The notes under the pieces were generated by a model. That model did not search any database, was not told the origin of the DNA, and saw nothing but the letters and a program-made list of their open reading frames with translations. Source: JBBSNV01 sp964458605 (GTDB lineage: Bacteria > Pseudomonadota > Alphaproteobacteria > Reyranellales > JAQSWP01). Taken from it: 64,000 nucleotides of DNA. Of this stretch, positions 26,663 through 35,322 are shown piece by piece (the stretch's first letter is position 1; every line of letters begins with the position of its first letter). The stretch spans positions 1 through 64,000 of the forward strand of contig CAYWLS010000017.1 in assembly GCA_964458605.1 (NCBI GenBank), written 5' to 3'. Both the position numbers and the translations under genes were made by a program.

Positions 26663-26727
26663 AATTGTCTAGAAGTGTCTCACAATTTCACCCAATATCG
26701 GAGGAATTGATACCATAATGTATCGAA
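26663..26727. promoter_or_regulatory. Divergent promoter region with inverted repeats
   Basis: Between the TauD gene and the MmgE/PrpD gene lie two dyads. One is AATTGT (26663-26668) with ACAATT (26682-26687). The other is TTGATAC (26707-26713) with GTATCgAA (26720-26727). The surrounding DNA is AT-rich relative to the genes. The first dyad has the same arms as one at 31506-31533 ahead of a second acyl-CoA dehydrogenase. This suggests operator sites for a common regulator; no regulator gene is adjacent. Confidence 0.4.
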
Positions 26728-26771
26728 TTCGAGGCCAAGGGCGCCCCAGGCGCCTACCAGGAGGGAACATC

Positions 26772-28199
26772 GTGTCGGCATCGCCTGCGCAAACCATCGG
26801 CGACCAGCTCGCCGCCCATATCGCCCGGACCAGCCTGAAAGACATCCCGGCCGCGGCGGTCAATGCCGCCCGCCAGGTGCTGCTCGACACCATCGCGGTC
26901 GGCTGGGCCGCGACCGATCTGCCCGGCTCCAGGCCGATGCGCGACCTGGCGGTGCGGGAAGGCGGGGCGGCCGACGCCACCCTGCTGGCCTATGGCGAGC
27001 GCGTGCCGGCCGGCGCCGCCGCCCTGGTCAACGGCACTTTCGCCGCCGCGCTGGACTACGATTGCCTGCACGAAGCCTCGGTGATGCATTGCGACGCGGT
27101 AATCCTGCCGGCGGCGCTGGCCATGGCCGAACGCCAGGGCTCGAGCGGCGAGGAGTTTCTCTGCGCCGTGACGCTGGGCAACGATCTGGCCTGCCGGCTC
27201 GGCCTGTCGCACCGCGACAACCCGCCGGCCTGGTTCGCCTCCTCGGTCTATGGCTGCATCGCCGCGGCGGCCACCTGCGCCAAGCTGCTGAAGCTGGACC
27301 CGCGCGGCATCCGCAACGCCATGGGCATCGCCTTCAGCAATGCCGCCGGCACGCGCCAGCCGATCATCGAGCGCAACTACACCAAGCGCATGCAGACGGC
27401 CTTCGCCGCGCAGACCGGCGTACAGGCCGCGCTGCTGGCGCAGGCGGGGGTCAACGGCCCGGCCGCCTTCCTCGAAGGCGAGGCCGGCGTCTGGGCGCTC
27501 TACGGCCGCGGCGATGCCGAGGCCGTGCTCAAGGACCTGGGCAAGACCTACGCCAATGCCGAGATCAGCCTGAAGAAATTTCCCAGCTGCGCCGGCAATC
27601 ACTGTGCCATCGAAGGCGCGCTGCGCATCGTCCATGGCAACGGGCTCAAACCTCAGGACATCAAGCACGCCACCCTGACGGTGACGCCGTTCATCGAGAA
27701 GATCACCGGCCAACCCTTCAATCCCGGCGCCGATCCGCAGGTCGATGCCCAGTTCAACCTTTACTATTCGGTGGCCTCGGTGCTGCTGCGCGGCCATCTC
27801 TCGGTCGAGGACATCCAGCCGCCCGCCGTGCTGGATCCGGCCGTGCGGCCGATGATCGACCGCATCGAGATGGTGGTCGACCGCAAGCTGAACACCAAGC
27901 TGTCGCCGGTGACGGTCGAAATCGCCACCAACGACGGCCGCAAGTTCCGCGAGCACGTCAAGTACCTGCCGGGCACGCCCGAAACGCCGCTGTCGGCCGA
28001 CGAGATCGACGCCAAGTTCCGCGACTGCGTCGCCCAGGGCGTCGATCCGCTCGAGGCCGACCGCGCCCGGCTGCTGGTCGAACGCGTGCGGGGCATCGAA
28101 AACCTGCCCGACATGCGTCAGTTCTTCGACGGCATCGCCCACGCGACTGCCCAAGGGCCTGCCCACGAGACCACCCACGGCGCCCATCGCGCCGCCTGA
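26772..28199 (+). CDS. MmgE/PrpD family protein
   Basis: A 475-residue member of the MmgE/PrpD family, which includes 2-methylcitrate dehydratase, cis-aconitate decarboxylase and related lyases. The GTG start at 26772 sits behind AGGAGGGAA and begins VSASPAQTIGDQLAAHIART. Family features are GTFAAALDYDCLHEASVMHCDAVILPAALAMAE near residues 85-120, and a KKFPSCAGNHCAIEGAL segment near residue 272 that carries the conserved substrate-site His region. No prpC or prpB lies nearby, so a methylcitrate role is not indicated. The gene is followed at 20 nt by an acyl-CoA dehydrogenase, with which it probably forms a catabolic operon. Confidence 0.88.
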   Translation: MSASPAQTIGDQLAAHIARTSLKDIPAAAVNAARQVLLDTIAVGWAATDLPGSRPMRDLAVREGGAADATLLAYGERVPAGAAALVNGTFAAALDYDCLHEASVMHCDAVILPAALAMAERQGSSGEEFLCAVTLGNDLACRLGLSHRDNPPAWFASSVYGCIAAAATCAKLLKLDPRGIRNAMGIAFSNAAGTRQPIIERNYTKRMQTAFAAQTGVQAALLAQAGVNGPAAFLEGEAGVWALYGRGDAEAVLKDLGKTYANAEISLKKFPSCAGNHCAIEGALRIVHGNGLKPQDIKHATLTVTPFIEKITGQPFNPGADPQVDAQFNLYYSVASVLLRGHLSVEDIQPPAVLDPAVRPMIDRIEMVVDRKLNTKLSPVTVEIATNDGRKFREHVKYLPGTPETPLSADEIDAKFRDCVAQGVDPLEADRARLLVERVRGIENLPDMRQFFDGIAHATAQGPAHETTHGAHRAA

Positions 28200-28219
28200 A
28201 CAACCCGGAGGAAACAGTC

Positions 28220-29425
28220 TTGGATACGATCGCCAATCCGCAGGAGCGGAAATCGAGCTTCGTCGACCCGGTCGAGGCGTTGAACCGGCCCGAGATGAAG
28301 GAACTGGGCGACCTTGCGGTGACGAAATTCCGCCAGCGGTCGCAGCACTACGAGACCGAATGCCTGATGCCGGAGGAGAATCTCAAGGAACTGTTCGAGC
28401 GCGGCTGGCTGACGGCGACCCTGTCGAAGGCGATGGGCGGCAAGGGCACCAATCTGGAGACCGACGATCCGGCCTCCTACCTGCAGGCCATCCGCATGGT
28501 GGCGCGCGGCTGCGGCTCGACCGCCCACTGCATGCAGCTGAATGGCCACACCAACTGGATGATCGAGGCGATCGGCACCGAGGACCAGAAGGAGCGCTTC
28601 CTCAAGCCGCAATTCGAGCGGCCGCTGCTGGTCACCGGCGTGGGCAGCGAACCGACGCGGCGCAACATGTATGTCATGAGCACGGTCGCCCGGCCCCAGC
28701 CGGACGGCGGCTATGTGATCAACGGCATCAAGAATTACGCCACCAATACGCCGATGATGGTGGGCGGGGTGATCTTCACCTCGCTGGAGGGCGTCGAGCA
28801 CTGGACCGAGAATCATCTTATGGTGTTGGTCGAGCCCGGCCAGGAGGGCATGGAAGTCGATTGCGAATGGTACCGGCCGGCCGGCATGCGCGCGGCGATG
28901 AGCCCGCTGATCCGGCTCAACAACGTCAAGATTCCCAAGCGCAACGTGCTGGGCCAGCCGGGCGACTTCCCGCGCCAGCGCTGGCAGGGCAAGTACCATC
29001 TGGGCTTCGCCGCCAACTATCTGGGCGTCGCCGAGGGCATCTTCGACTGGTGCTGCCAGTACCTGGTGCAGAAGGGCAAAGGCAAGGATCCGCTGATCCT
29101 GCTGCGGGTCGGCGAACTGAAAGTCGGGCTGCAGCAGGCCGCCGCCACCTTCCACGATGCCATCCGGTCGTGGAAGACGGCGCCGGTGGTTCAGGCCGAA
29201 TTGCTGTCGATGGGCGCCAAATACGCCACCGCGCGCGCCGCGATGGAGGTGTGCGACAAGGTGACGGGATTGGCCGGCTCGACCGCGCTGTTCGACGAAT
29301 ATCCGCTGGGCCGGGCAATTTCCAACGTGCAGACGCACATCCAGCACGCCGGCCACGACCGCACCGCCCAGATCATCGGGCAGGCGGCGCTGGGGCTGGA
29401 ATTCGATTCGACCCTGCAGCGCTGA
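28220..29425 (+). CDS. Acyl-CoA dehydrogenase family flavoprotein (DszC-like group)
   Basis: A 401-residue protein of the acyl-CoA dehydrogenase fold. The start is TTG at 28220 behind GGAGGAAA; the same frame extends far upstream but only as antisense-type noise over the preceding gene. VARGCGSTAHCMQLNGHTNWMI and VTGVGSEPTRRN lie in the flavin-binding middle. The C-terminal part (GSTALFDEYPLGRAISNVQTHIQHAGHD) resembles the Acyl-CoA_dh_2 domain seen in flavin monooxygenases such as DszC and HpaB-like enzymes more than in beta-oxidation dehydrogenases. It may therefore oxygenate or desaturate a non-fatty substrate. Tight coupling to the MmgE/PrpD gene suggests consecutive steps. Confidence 0.85.
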   Translation: MDTIANPQERKSSFVDPVEALNRPEMKELGDLAVTKFRQRSQHYETECLMPEENLKELFERGWLTATLSKAMGGKGTNLETDDPASYLQAIRMVARGCGSTAHCMQLNGHTNWMIEAIGTEDQKERFLKPQFERPLLVTGVGSEPTRRNMYVMSTVARPQPDGGYVINGIKNYATNTPMMVGGVIFTSLEGVEHWTENHLMVLVEPGQEGMEVDCEWYRPAGMRAAMSPLIRLNNVKIPKRNVLGQPGDFPRQRWQGKYHLGFAANYLGVAEGIFDWCCQYLVQKGKGKDPLILLRVGELKVGLQQAAATFHDAIRSWKTAPVVQAELLSMGAKYATARAAMEVCDKVTGLAGSTALFDEYPLGRAISNVQTHIQHAGHDRTAQIIGQAALGLEFDSTLQR

Positions 29426-29450
29426 TCGCGCCGGAAGCGGGCCGGTGCCG

Positions 29451-29897
29451 TCAGGGTTCGGGCAGATCGACCGCCAGGCCGTAACGCTGGCCAAGCTCGA
29501 GCAGCTTGGCCAGGTCCGGATTGTCGGGAGCGATCTCGCGGTCGAAGTCGGTGAACATGTGCGAGGCGCCTTCGCGCGAGGTCACCGACACCATTTCGCC
29601 GCCGCCCTTGCCGAAGCGGAACCAGTGGGTGGTGCCGGCCGGGAGATGCACAAGGGTGCCGGCGCTGGCAACCATCTCCTTGTCGCCGATGCCGAACATG
29701 ATCTCGCCGCGCGTCACGTAGAAGGCTTCGTCCCAGGGATGGCTGTGCGGCGGCGGCCCGCTGCCTTCGGGTCCGTCCTGATGGAATATCTCGTAGCTTC
29801 CGGTCTGGGCGCCGGAGGCCAGGACAGTGATCTGCTCGCCGACCACGTTGAGCGGCCGCGATGCCGTCGGCTTGCTGACGACGATGGGTTCGCGCAT
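29451..29897 (-). CDS. Cupin-domain protein
   Basis: A 148-residue single-domain cupin. Motif 1 is seen in PPPHSHPWDEAFYVTRGEIMF (two His and one Glu as metal ligands) and motif 2 in PAGTTHWFRFG. Such proteins are metal-dependent dioxygenases, isomerases or small-molecule binders. The sequence alone does not tell which. It is convergent with the acyl-CoA dehydrogenase gene, with 25 nt between their stops, and starts with ATG 29897 behind AAGGAGAACG. Confidence 0.88.
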   Translation of the reverse strand: MREPIVVSKPTASRPLNVVGEQITVLASGAQTGSYEIFHQDGPEGSGPPPHSHPWDEAFYVTRGEIMFGIGDKEMVASAGTLVHLPAGTTHWFRFGKGGGEMVSVTSREGASHMFTDFDREIAPDNPDLAKLLELGQRYGLAVDLPEP

Positions 29898-30182
29898 GAC
29901 GTTCTCCTTCGAGTGGCGTGCGATCGTCGCCGATGGGCGACGCCGATGGGCGAGGCCGGGCCGGACGATGGCGACTGCGCCGGACGCGACCAGCGACCAG
30001 CCCGGCCGCGGCGGTCCAATACCGCTTGCGCAGCCTTGTCATGATGAGCTTGATAAAGCGAGGCTGCAACGACGGCGACTGCATTATCGCTCGCCGAGCG
30101 CCGGCGCCGATTGTCCGGGAGGTCCGGGCAGGGCACCGTGCCGGAGCGCCGCCAAGAATCCTGGCTTTGCGGGAGGTCTGCC

Positions 30183-31472
30183 ATGTTGACTGATCGTTTC
30201 GGGTTGCCGGTCAGTACGTCCTCGAGCGCCGCGCGCGATGAATATGTCGCCGGTTGCGACTGCGTGCTGGGCGCCGACACCGGCGGCGTCGAGCATCTCA
30301 AGGCGGCGCTGGCGGCCGATCCCCGCCTGGCGCTGGCCCAGGCGGCGCTGGCGCGGTCGTATTTCCTGACCGCCGAGATCCCGCAGGCGCGCGAAGCGGC
30401 GGCGCGCGCCCGCGAACTGTCGGCCGGCCTCAGCGCCCGCGAACAGAGTCACGTCAACGTGCTGTGCCTGCCGGTCGAGGGCAAGGGCGGCGAAGCCATG
30501 GCGGCGGTGCGCGCCCATCTGGCCGATTATCCGCGCGATGCCATGGTGGTGGCGCTGGCGGCGGGCGTGTTCAGCCTGATCGGCTTCAGCGGTCGCCAGG
30601 AGCGTGAGATCGAGCAGCTCGAATTCTACGACCAGGTGCGGCCGCATCTGGCCGACGACTGGTGGTTCCAGTCGTTCTACGCCTTCGGGCTGAGCGAGCT
30701 GGGCCGGCTCGACGAAGCGCTGCCGCTGATCGAGCAGAGCATGGCGACCAATCCGCGCAACGCCCATGGCGCGCATATCAAGGCGCATGTGCTCTACGAG
30801 CGCGGCGACAACGAAGCGGCGCTGCGCTATCTCGATTCCTGGCTGCCCAATTACGGCCGCGAGGGCTTGATGCATTGCCACCTGTCCTGGCATCAGGCGA
30901 TCGCGGCCCTGCTGACGGGCGATGAGCAACGGGCCTGGCAGATCTACGAGCGGCAGGTGCAGCCGGGCGGCGCCTGGGGGCCGGCGCTCAATATCTGCAC
31001 CGACGCGCCGGCTTTCCTGTGGCGCGCCGAGCTGGCCGGCCACCAACGCGATGCGGCGCGGTGGCAGTCTTTGCGCGATTATACGCAGCGCGCCTTTCCC
31101 AGATCGGGCATTGCCTTTGTCGACGTGCATCGCGCCCTGCTGCGTGCCGCCACCGAGCCGGGCGCGCCGATCGACGATCTGCTGGCCGAGCTGGAGAAGG
31201 TCGCTGCGCGATCGCCGGCTGGCCCGGTGGTGATCGAACTGGCCAAGGGGCTGGCGGCCTATGGCGCCGGCGACTGGCCGCTGGCCATTGCCCTGCTCGA
31301 GCCCGCTCTGGCCCAGACGGTGCGCATCGGCGGCAGCCGCGCCCAGCGCGACATCGTGCTGGCGACCCTGCTGGCGGCCTATGCGCGGGCCGGCCAGGCC
31401 GACAAGGCGCGGCAATTGCTGCAATCCCAGGCCGACCGCCACCCCGCCATCCCGGTCCATGGCCTGCATTAG
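30183..31472 (+). CDS. Tetratricopeptide-repeat protein
   Basis: A 429-residue, all-helical protein of the TPR type. The ATG at 30183 follows GGGAGGTCTGCC. TPR-like units are seen at HLKAALAADPRLALAQAALARSYF, FYAFGLSELGRLDEALPLIEQSM, NPRNAHGAHIKAHVLYERGDNEAALRYL and VLATLLAAYARAGQADKARQLL. There is no signal peptide or membrane segment. Similar proteins of unknown function (TPR repeat protein, about 450 aa) occur in many alphaproteobacteria near catabolic genes. It probably serves as a protein-interaction scaffold. It stands alone in transcription direction with the acyl-CoA dehydrogenase 120 nt downstream. Confidence 0.82.
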   Translation: MLTDRFGLPVSTSSSAARDEYVAGCDCVLGADTGGVEHLKAALAADPRLALAQAALARSYFLTAEIPQAREAAARARELSAGLSAREQSHVNVLCLPVEGKGGEAMAAVRAHLADYPRDAMVVALAAGVFSLIGFSGRQEREIEQLEFYDQVRPHLADDWWFQSFYAFGLSELGRLDEALPLIEQSMATNPRNAHGAHIKAHVLYERGDNEAALRYLDSWLPNYGREGLMHCHLSWHQAIAALLTGDEQRAWQIYERQVQPGGAWGPALNICTDAPAFLWRAELAGHQRDAARWQSLRDYTQRAFPRSGIAFVDVHRALLRAATEPGAPIDDLLAELEKVAARSPAGPVVIELAKGLAAYGAGDWPLAIALLEPALAQTVRIGGSRAQRDIVLATLLAAYARAGQADKARQLLQSQADRHPAIPVHGLH

Positions 31473-31505
31473 GGGCGGCTGGGGTGCATCTTTCCCGATA
31501 TGCGG

Positions 31506-31557
31506 AATTGTATCATTCTTGATGGTTACAATTTCTGGGGATTGCTACACAATCCCC
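31506..31557. promoter_or_regulatory. AT-rich promoter/operator region with two inverted repeats
   Basis: Ahead of the acyl-CoA dehydrogenase at 31592 are a dyad AATTGT (31506-31511) with ACAATT (31528-31533) and a perfect hairpin GGGGATTG / CAATCCCC (31537-31544 and 31550-31557, 5-nt loop). The first dyad shares its arms and a following TTC with the one at 26663-26687. The hairpin has no T run on the plus strand, so a regulatory role is more likely than termination. Confidence 0.4.
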
Positions 31558-31591
31558 GCGCCGAATCGAGGCCAGTGCCAGGGAGCAAGGG

Positions 31592-32878
31592 ATGAGCGCC
31601 GCCGAAAAGACCGACCAGATGGACAACACCAACGCAGGCGTTCGCTCCGACCGCCATCGCGGCCTGGTGCGCGAACTGGATGCCTATGCGCAGCAGCATT
31701 TCGCGCCGATCGCCGAACGTTGGGATCGCGAGAACCGTTTTCCCATCGACAATTTCAACGCCATGGCCGCCAAGGGCTGGCTGCGCATTCCCGTGTCGCG
31801 CCGCTTCGGCGGCATGGGCATGGGCCTGCATGAAGATCCGGTGGCCTGGGTCGACGTGGTCCGCACCTTGTCCAAGGCCTGCGGCAACACCGGCCAGACC
31901 TATCAGATCTGGGGCCATTGCATCTCGATGATCGAGGAGCTGGCGACGCCGGAACAGGCGGCGCGCTTCGTCAAGGAAGCGATGACCGGCAAGGTGTGGT
32001 GCTCCGGCGGCAGCGAGCCGTCCAACTACACGCAGCGTCGCGCGCCGGCCGCCGCGGCCAAGGTGCGCGCCAGCACCGAGACCACCGCCAAGCCGCGCAA
32101 TACCGTGGCCCGGCAGGTCGAGGGCGGCGTGCGCGTGTCGGGCAAGAAGCTGTTCATCTCCAATTCGATGGCCGCCGACCGGTTCTTCATCTTCGCCGAC
32201 CTCGAATCGCCCGAGGGCAAGTCGCTGGGCCTGGTGCATCCGGTGCTGACGCGCGGCACCAAGGGCGTCAAGGTGCTGGAGAGCTGGGATGCCATGGGCA
32301 TGCGCGGCACCGCCAGCGACGACATCGTCATCGACGACGTGTTCGTGCCCAACGAGGATGTGATCGGGCTGCACAAGCCCAATGCCTATTTCACCTCGGT
32401 GCTGGCCGGCAGCTTCCTGGTCGGCCGCGCCGCGGTCTATCTCGGCATCGCCGACGCCGCCTTCGAATATCTGGTCAACTACGTGCGCGACAAGGTCAAG
32501 GCCGACACCGATCCGGTCATGCAGTTCCGCGTCGGCCAGCTCGAGATGCACCGCCAGTCGGCCGCCTCGACGCTCTATCGCGCCGCCGCGATGTGGCAGG
32601 ATGCGCTGGCCGACCGGGCCGACCCGGAATATTGCGCCAGCTTCGGCGCCATGACCCACGGCGCGGTGATCGAGGCCACGCTGAAGATCACCAGCGAGGC
32701 CTTGGAACTGTGCGGCGGGCGCGGCATGCTGCGCTCCTCGCCGCTGGAGCGCTATCACCGCGACGTGCGCGCCTATTCGGTGTCGCCGCCGACCATCAAC
32801 GCCACCATGATCAATCTCGGCTCGCGGCTGCTGGCGCCGCGCCAGGAGCGCGAGACTCTGGTGGGCGAGGGCGTTTAG
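31592..32878 (+). CDS. Acyl-CoA dehydrogenase
   Basis: A 428-residue flavoprotein of the acyl-CoA dehydrogenase family. The helical N-terminal domain (QQHFAPIAERWDRENRFPIDNFNAMAAKGWLRIPV) is followed by the middle beta domain (WCSGGSEPSNY ... VSGKKLFISNSMAADRFFIFAD) and a C-terminal helical domain ending ELCGGRGMLRSSPLERYHRDVRAY, where the GGRG turn is typical. The two strands in the middle domain are separated by an unusual Ala/Thr-rich insertion (RRAPAAAAKVRASTETTAKPRN). It is followed at 20 nt by a nitroreductase, and the pair probably forms an operon. The substrate is unknown. Confidence 0.88.
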   Translation: MSAAEKTDQMDNTNAGVRSDRHRGLVRELDAYAQQHFAPIAERWDRENRFPIDNFNAMAAKGWLRIPVSRRFGGMGMGLHEDPVAWVDVVRTLSKACGNTGQTYQIWGHCISMIEELATPEQAARFVKEAMTGKVWCSGGSEPSNYTQRRAPAAAAKVRASTETTAKPRNTVARQVEGGVRVSGKKLFISNSMAADRFFIFADLESPEGKSLGLVHPVLTRGTKGVKVLESWDAMGMRGTASDDIVIDDVFVPNEDVIGLHKPNAYFTSVLAGSFLVGRAAVYLGIADAAFEYLVNYVRDKVKADTDPVMQFRVGQLEMHRQSAASTLYRAAAMWQDALADRADPEYCASFGAMTHGAVIEATLKITSEALELCGGRGMLRSSPLERYHRDVRAYSVSPPTINATMINLGSRLLAPRQERETLVGEGV

Positions 32879-32898
32879 TCAGCAGGAGGGTCGGGGGA

Positions 32899-33582
32899 AT
32901 GCAGGAGCGCGACGACGAGGTGTTGGAACGGCTGATGCGCGGACGGTTCAGTTGCCGCGCCTTCCTGCCCAAGCCGGTGCCCACACAGACCATCGAGCGC
33001 ATCCTGACCATCGCCCAGCACACCGCCTCGTGGAACAACACCCAGCCCTGGCATCTGCTGATCGCCAGCGGCGAGGCGACGGAGAAGTTCCGCCAGGCGC
33101 TGTTCGCTCATGTCGCCTCCGGCGCGGTGGCCAAGTCCGACCTGCCCTGGCCGCGCGAATATGTCGGCGACTCGCTGGCGCGGCGTCGCGAGTGCGGCTT
33201 CGCGCTCTACGGCGCGCTGGGCATCCAGCGCGGCGACAAGGCGGCCTACATGAAGCAGGGCATGGAGAATTTCCGCCTGTTCGGCGCGCCGCATGTCGCC
33301 ATCGTCACCAGCGACGAGCCGCTCGGCCCCTACGGCGCGGTCGATTGCGGCGCCTATCTGACCGGGTTCATGACCGCCGCCCAGTCGCTGGGCGTGGCCA
33401 CCATCGCCCAGGCGGCGGTGACGCAGCACGCCGAGTTCGTGCATCGCCATTTCGGCATTCCGGCCAACCGCACCCTGGTGTGCGGCATCTCCTTCGGCTT
33501 CGCCGATATGAGCCATAAGGTGAACAACTATCGCACCACCCGCGTGCCGATCGAGCTGGCGGCGGAATTCCGCGACAGCTAA
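32899..33582 (+). CDS. Nitroreductase-family FMN oxidoreductase
   Basis: A 227-residue FMN-dependent nitroreductase. RGRFSCRAFLPKPVPTQTIERILTIAQHTASWNNTQPWHLLIA is the classic N-terminal FMN-phosphate-binding segment, and DCGAYLTGFMTAAQSLGVATIAQAAVTQHAEFV with GISFGFAD forms the C-terminal part. Members reduce nitro groups, quinones or enones, or supply reduced flavin. Its place directly behind the acyl-CoA dehydrogenase suggests a linked redox role. The ATG at 32899 lies behind a GGGGGA site. It is followed by a strong terminator. Confidence 0.9.
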   Translation: MQERDDEVLERLMRGRFSCRAFLPKPVPTQTIERILTIAQHTASWNNTQPWHLLIASGEATEKFRQALFAHVASGAVAKSDLPWPREYVGDSLARRRECGFALYGALGIQRGDKAAYMKQGMENFRLFGAPHVAIVTSDEPLGPYGAVDCGAYLTGFMTAAQSLGVATIAQAAVTQHAEFVHRHFGIPANRTLVCGISFGFADMSHKVNNYRTTRVPIELAAEFRDS

Positions 33583-33613
33583 TCCCGCTCAGGAAAACCG
33601 GAGCAACCTGGCG

Positions 33614-33637
33614 CGCCGGCGGGTCACACCGCCGGCG
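33614..33637 (+). terminator. Rho-independent terminator after the nitroreductase gene
   Basis: A perfect 9-bp stem CGCCGGCGG / CCGCCGGCG with a 6-nt loop (33623-33628), followed on the plus strand by TTTGCCGTTT. It ends the acyl-CoA dehydrogenase/nitroreductase unit and faces the convergent MFS gene. The 138 bases that follow up to 33775 hold no gene that I can support. Confidence 0.75.
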
Positions 33638-33775
33638 TTTGCCGTTTCGGCGAGGCCATGAATCGTTCCATGCCGTCCCACGATGTGTTGGCGACGATGA
33701 CCCGGCGCGGTCGGCCTTTCGTCCGAAGCGGGCGACGCTGAAAACCCGATTGCGGTGCTGGCTTGGAGCGCTGCC

Positions 33776-35041
33776 TCAAGCCATCGCCAGCCGCGGCCGG
33801 GCGGTGCGCAGGGTCAGGAAGGTGGCGATGCTGACCGTGATCAGATTCCAGGCGATGCCGTTCAGGAAGGCGTAATCGTAGGACAGGGTGAGATCGTAGA
33901 TCAGCCCCGACAGCCAGCCGCCCAGCGCCATGCCCAGCAGGGTGGCCGTCATGGTCAGGCTGACGCGCGTGCCGGCCTGTTCGGGCGGATAGAGCTCGCG
34001 CACGATCAGCGCATAGGCCGGCACGATGCCGCCCTGGAACAGCCCGAACATCGCCGAGGCCACGTAGAGCATGTTGACCGACTGGTTGGGCAGGAAGGCG
34101 ATCAGGGCGATGCATTGCAGCACCGCGCCCAGCAGCAGGGTGCGCGGTCCGCCGATATGGTCGGAGATCCAGCCGGACACCAGCCGGCTGATGATGCCGA
34201 AGCCCAGCATCAGCGACAGCATCTGCGCGCCGCGCTCGGTGCCGTAGCCCAGATCCGCGCACAACGCCACGATATGGACCTGCGGCATCGACATTGCCAC
34301 GCAGCACGACACGCCGGACAGGCACAGCAGCGCCTGCAGCAGGTTGGGATGCAGGCCCAGCGGCCGGCCGGCATCGACCTTGGCGCGGGGCCGGCCGCTC
34401 TCGCGATCGCGCAGCGCCAGCAGGCTGTCGAGACCCGGCGGGGTCGGCCGCAGCAGCCAGGGCAGGGTCAGCATCATGGCGATCGAGAACACGCCGACCA
34501 CCACATAGCTGTGCCGCCAGCCGGAGGCGGCGGTCATGGGCTCGACGATCTGCGGCCAGATCGTGCCGGCCACGTAGTTGCCGCAGGCGACGATCGCCAT
34601 GGCGATGCCGCGCCGGCGCGTGAACCACAACGAGATGTCGGCCACCAGCGGCGCGAAGGTGGTCGAGCAGCCGAAGCCGACCATGAAGCTCGCCAGGCCG
34701 AAGGCTAGGATCGAGCCCGCCTGCGACGCGGCCAGGAAGCCGATGCCCAGGGCAACGCCGCCCAGCAGCAGCGGCGCCACGATGCGCAGGCGGTCCGACA
34801 GCACGCCCATCAGCACGCTGCCGCTGCCGAAGCCGATCATGGTCAGGGTGTAGGGCAGGGAGGCGCCGGTGCGGCCGGTGCCGAAATCGGCCTGCACCTC
34901 CGGCAGCACCACCGCCACCACATACATGCCCGCGCTGCCGACCGTGCCCAGCAGCAGCGACACCAGCATGCGCAACCAGGGATAATAGCGGCGCCGATGC
35001 CAGGGGACGGCGTGAGACCCGGCGCGACGCTCAGGCGACAT
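33776..35041 (-). CDS. MFS transporter (monocarboxylate/oxalate-formate type)
   Basis: A 421-residue major facilitator protein with twelve predicted membrane helices. The A-loop-like signature after helix 2 is seen as GVLSDRLRIVAPLLLGG, and its counterpart after helix 8 as SGWISDHIGGPRTLLLGAV. The FGTGRTGASLPYTLTMIGFGSGSVLMG region and the overall pattern resemble transporters for small organic acids. I chose the ATG at 35041 (MSPERRAG); one three codons upstream is possible. It is divergent from the ynjB-like gene. The substrate is not readable from sequence. Confidence 0.85.
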   Translation of the reverse strand: MSPERRAGSHAVPWHRRRYYPWLRMLVSLLLGTVGSAGMYVVAVVLPEVQADFGTGRTGASLPYTLTMIGFGSGSVLMGVLSDRLRIVAPLLLGGVALGIGFLAASQAGSILAFGLASFMVGFGCSTTFAPLVADISLWFTRRRGIAMAIVACGNYVAGTIWPQIVEPMTAASGWRHSYVVVGVFSIAMMLTLPWLLRPTPPGLDSLLALRDRESGRPRAKVDAGRPLGLHPNLLQALLCLSGVSCCVAMSMPQVHIVALCADLGYGTERGAQMLSLMLGFGIISRLVSGWISDHIGGPRTLLLGAVLQCIALIAFLPNQSVNMLYVASAMFGLFQGGIVPAYALIVRELYPPEQAGTRVSLTMTATLLGMALGGWLSGLIYDLTLSYDYAFLNGIAWNLITVSIATFLTLRTARPRLAMA

Positions 35042-35322
35042 GAACGGCACGGACGGCGGAGATGTGACGCAAGACGGGCCTCGTTCCTGGGCGAATGATT
35101 TTCATTGGCGAACCGGGTTCGCTCCGGGGCGAAGACTAGCAACTTATCGCGAGCGCATCTGCGCCAATTGGGGAAGCGTGCTATCCCGTCCCTGCAGGGC
35201 AGGCCGTCAGGTTGCCGGCATGGACCCTCTCTAAGAACGGGGAGGGACGGCAAGAACGGGGAGGACGGCGCCGCCCCTACGGTGCGCCGATCGTTGCGTT
35301 CACCAGTCCAGCGGAGGTCGTT

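Noticed and set aside
26754..28187. A 477-residue minus-strand frame across the MmgE/PrpD gene
   Set aside because: It is exactly antisense to a well-supported gene. Long antisense frames are normal in DNA of this GC content, and its composition (Arg/Gly/Ala/Val-rich) fits a shadow.
27062..28219. Upstream extension of the frame of the acyl-CoA dehydrogenase at 28220
   Set aside because: The extension overlaps the MmgE/PrpD gene in another frame and reads as Arg/Pro-rich noise. A TTG with a strong ribosome-binding site marks the real start.
31537..31557. The hairpin GGGGATTG/CAATCCCC as a terminator of the TPR gene
   Set aside because: It has no T run on the plus strand and lies 35 nt before the next start, so a regulatory role is more likely.
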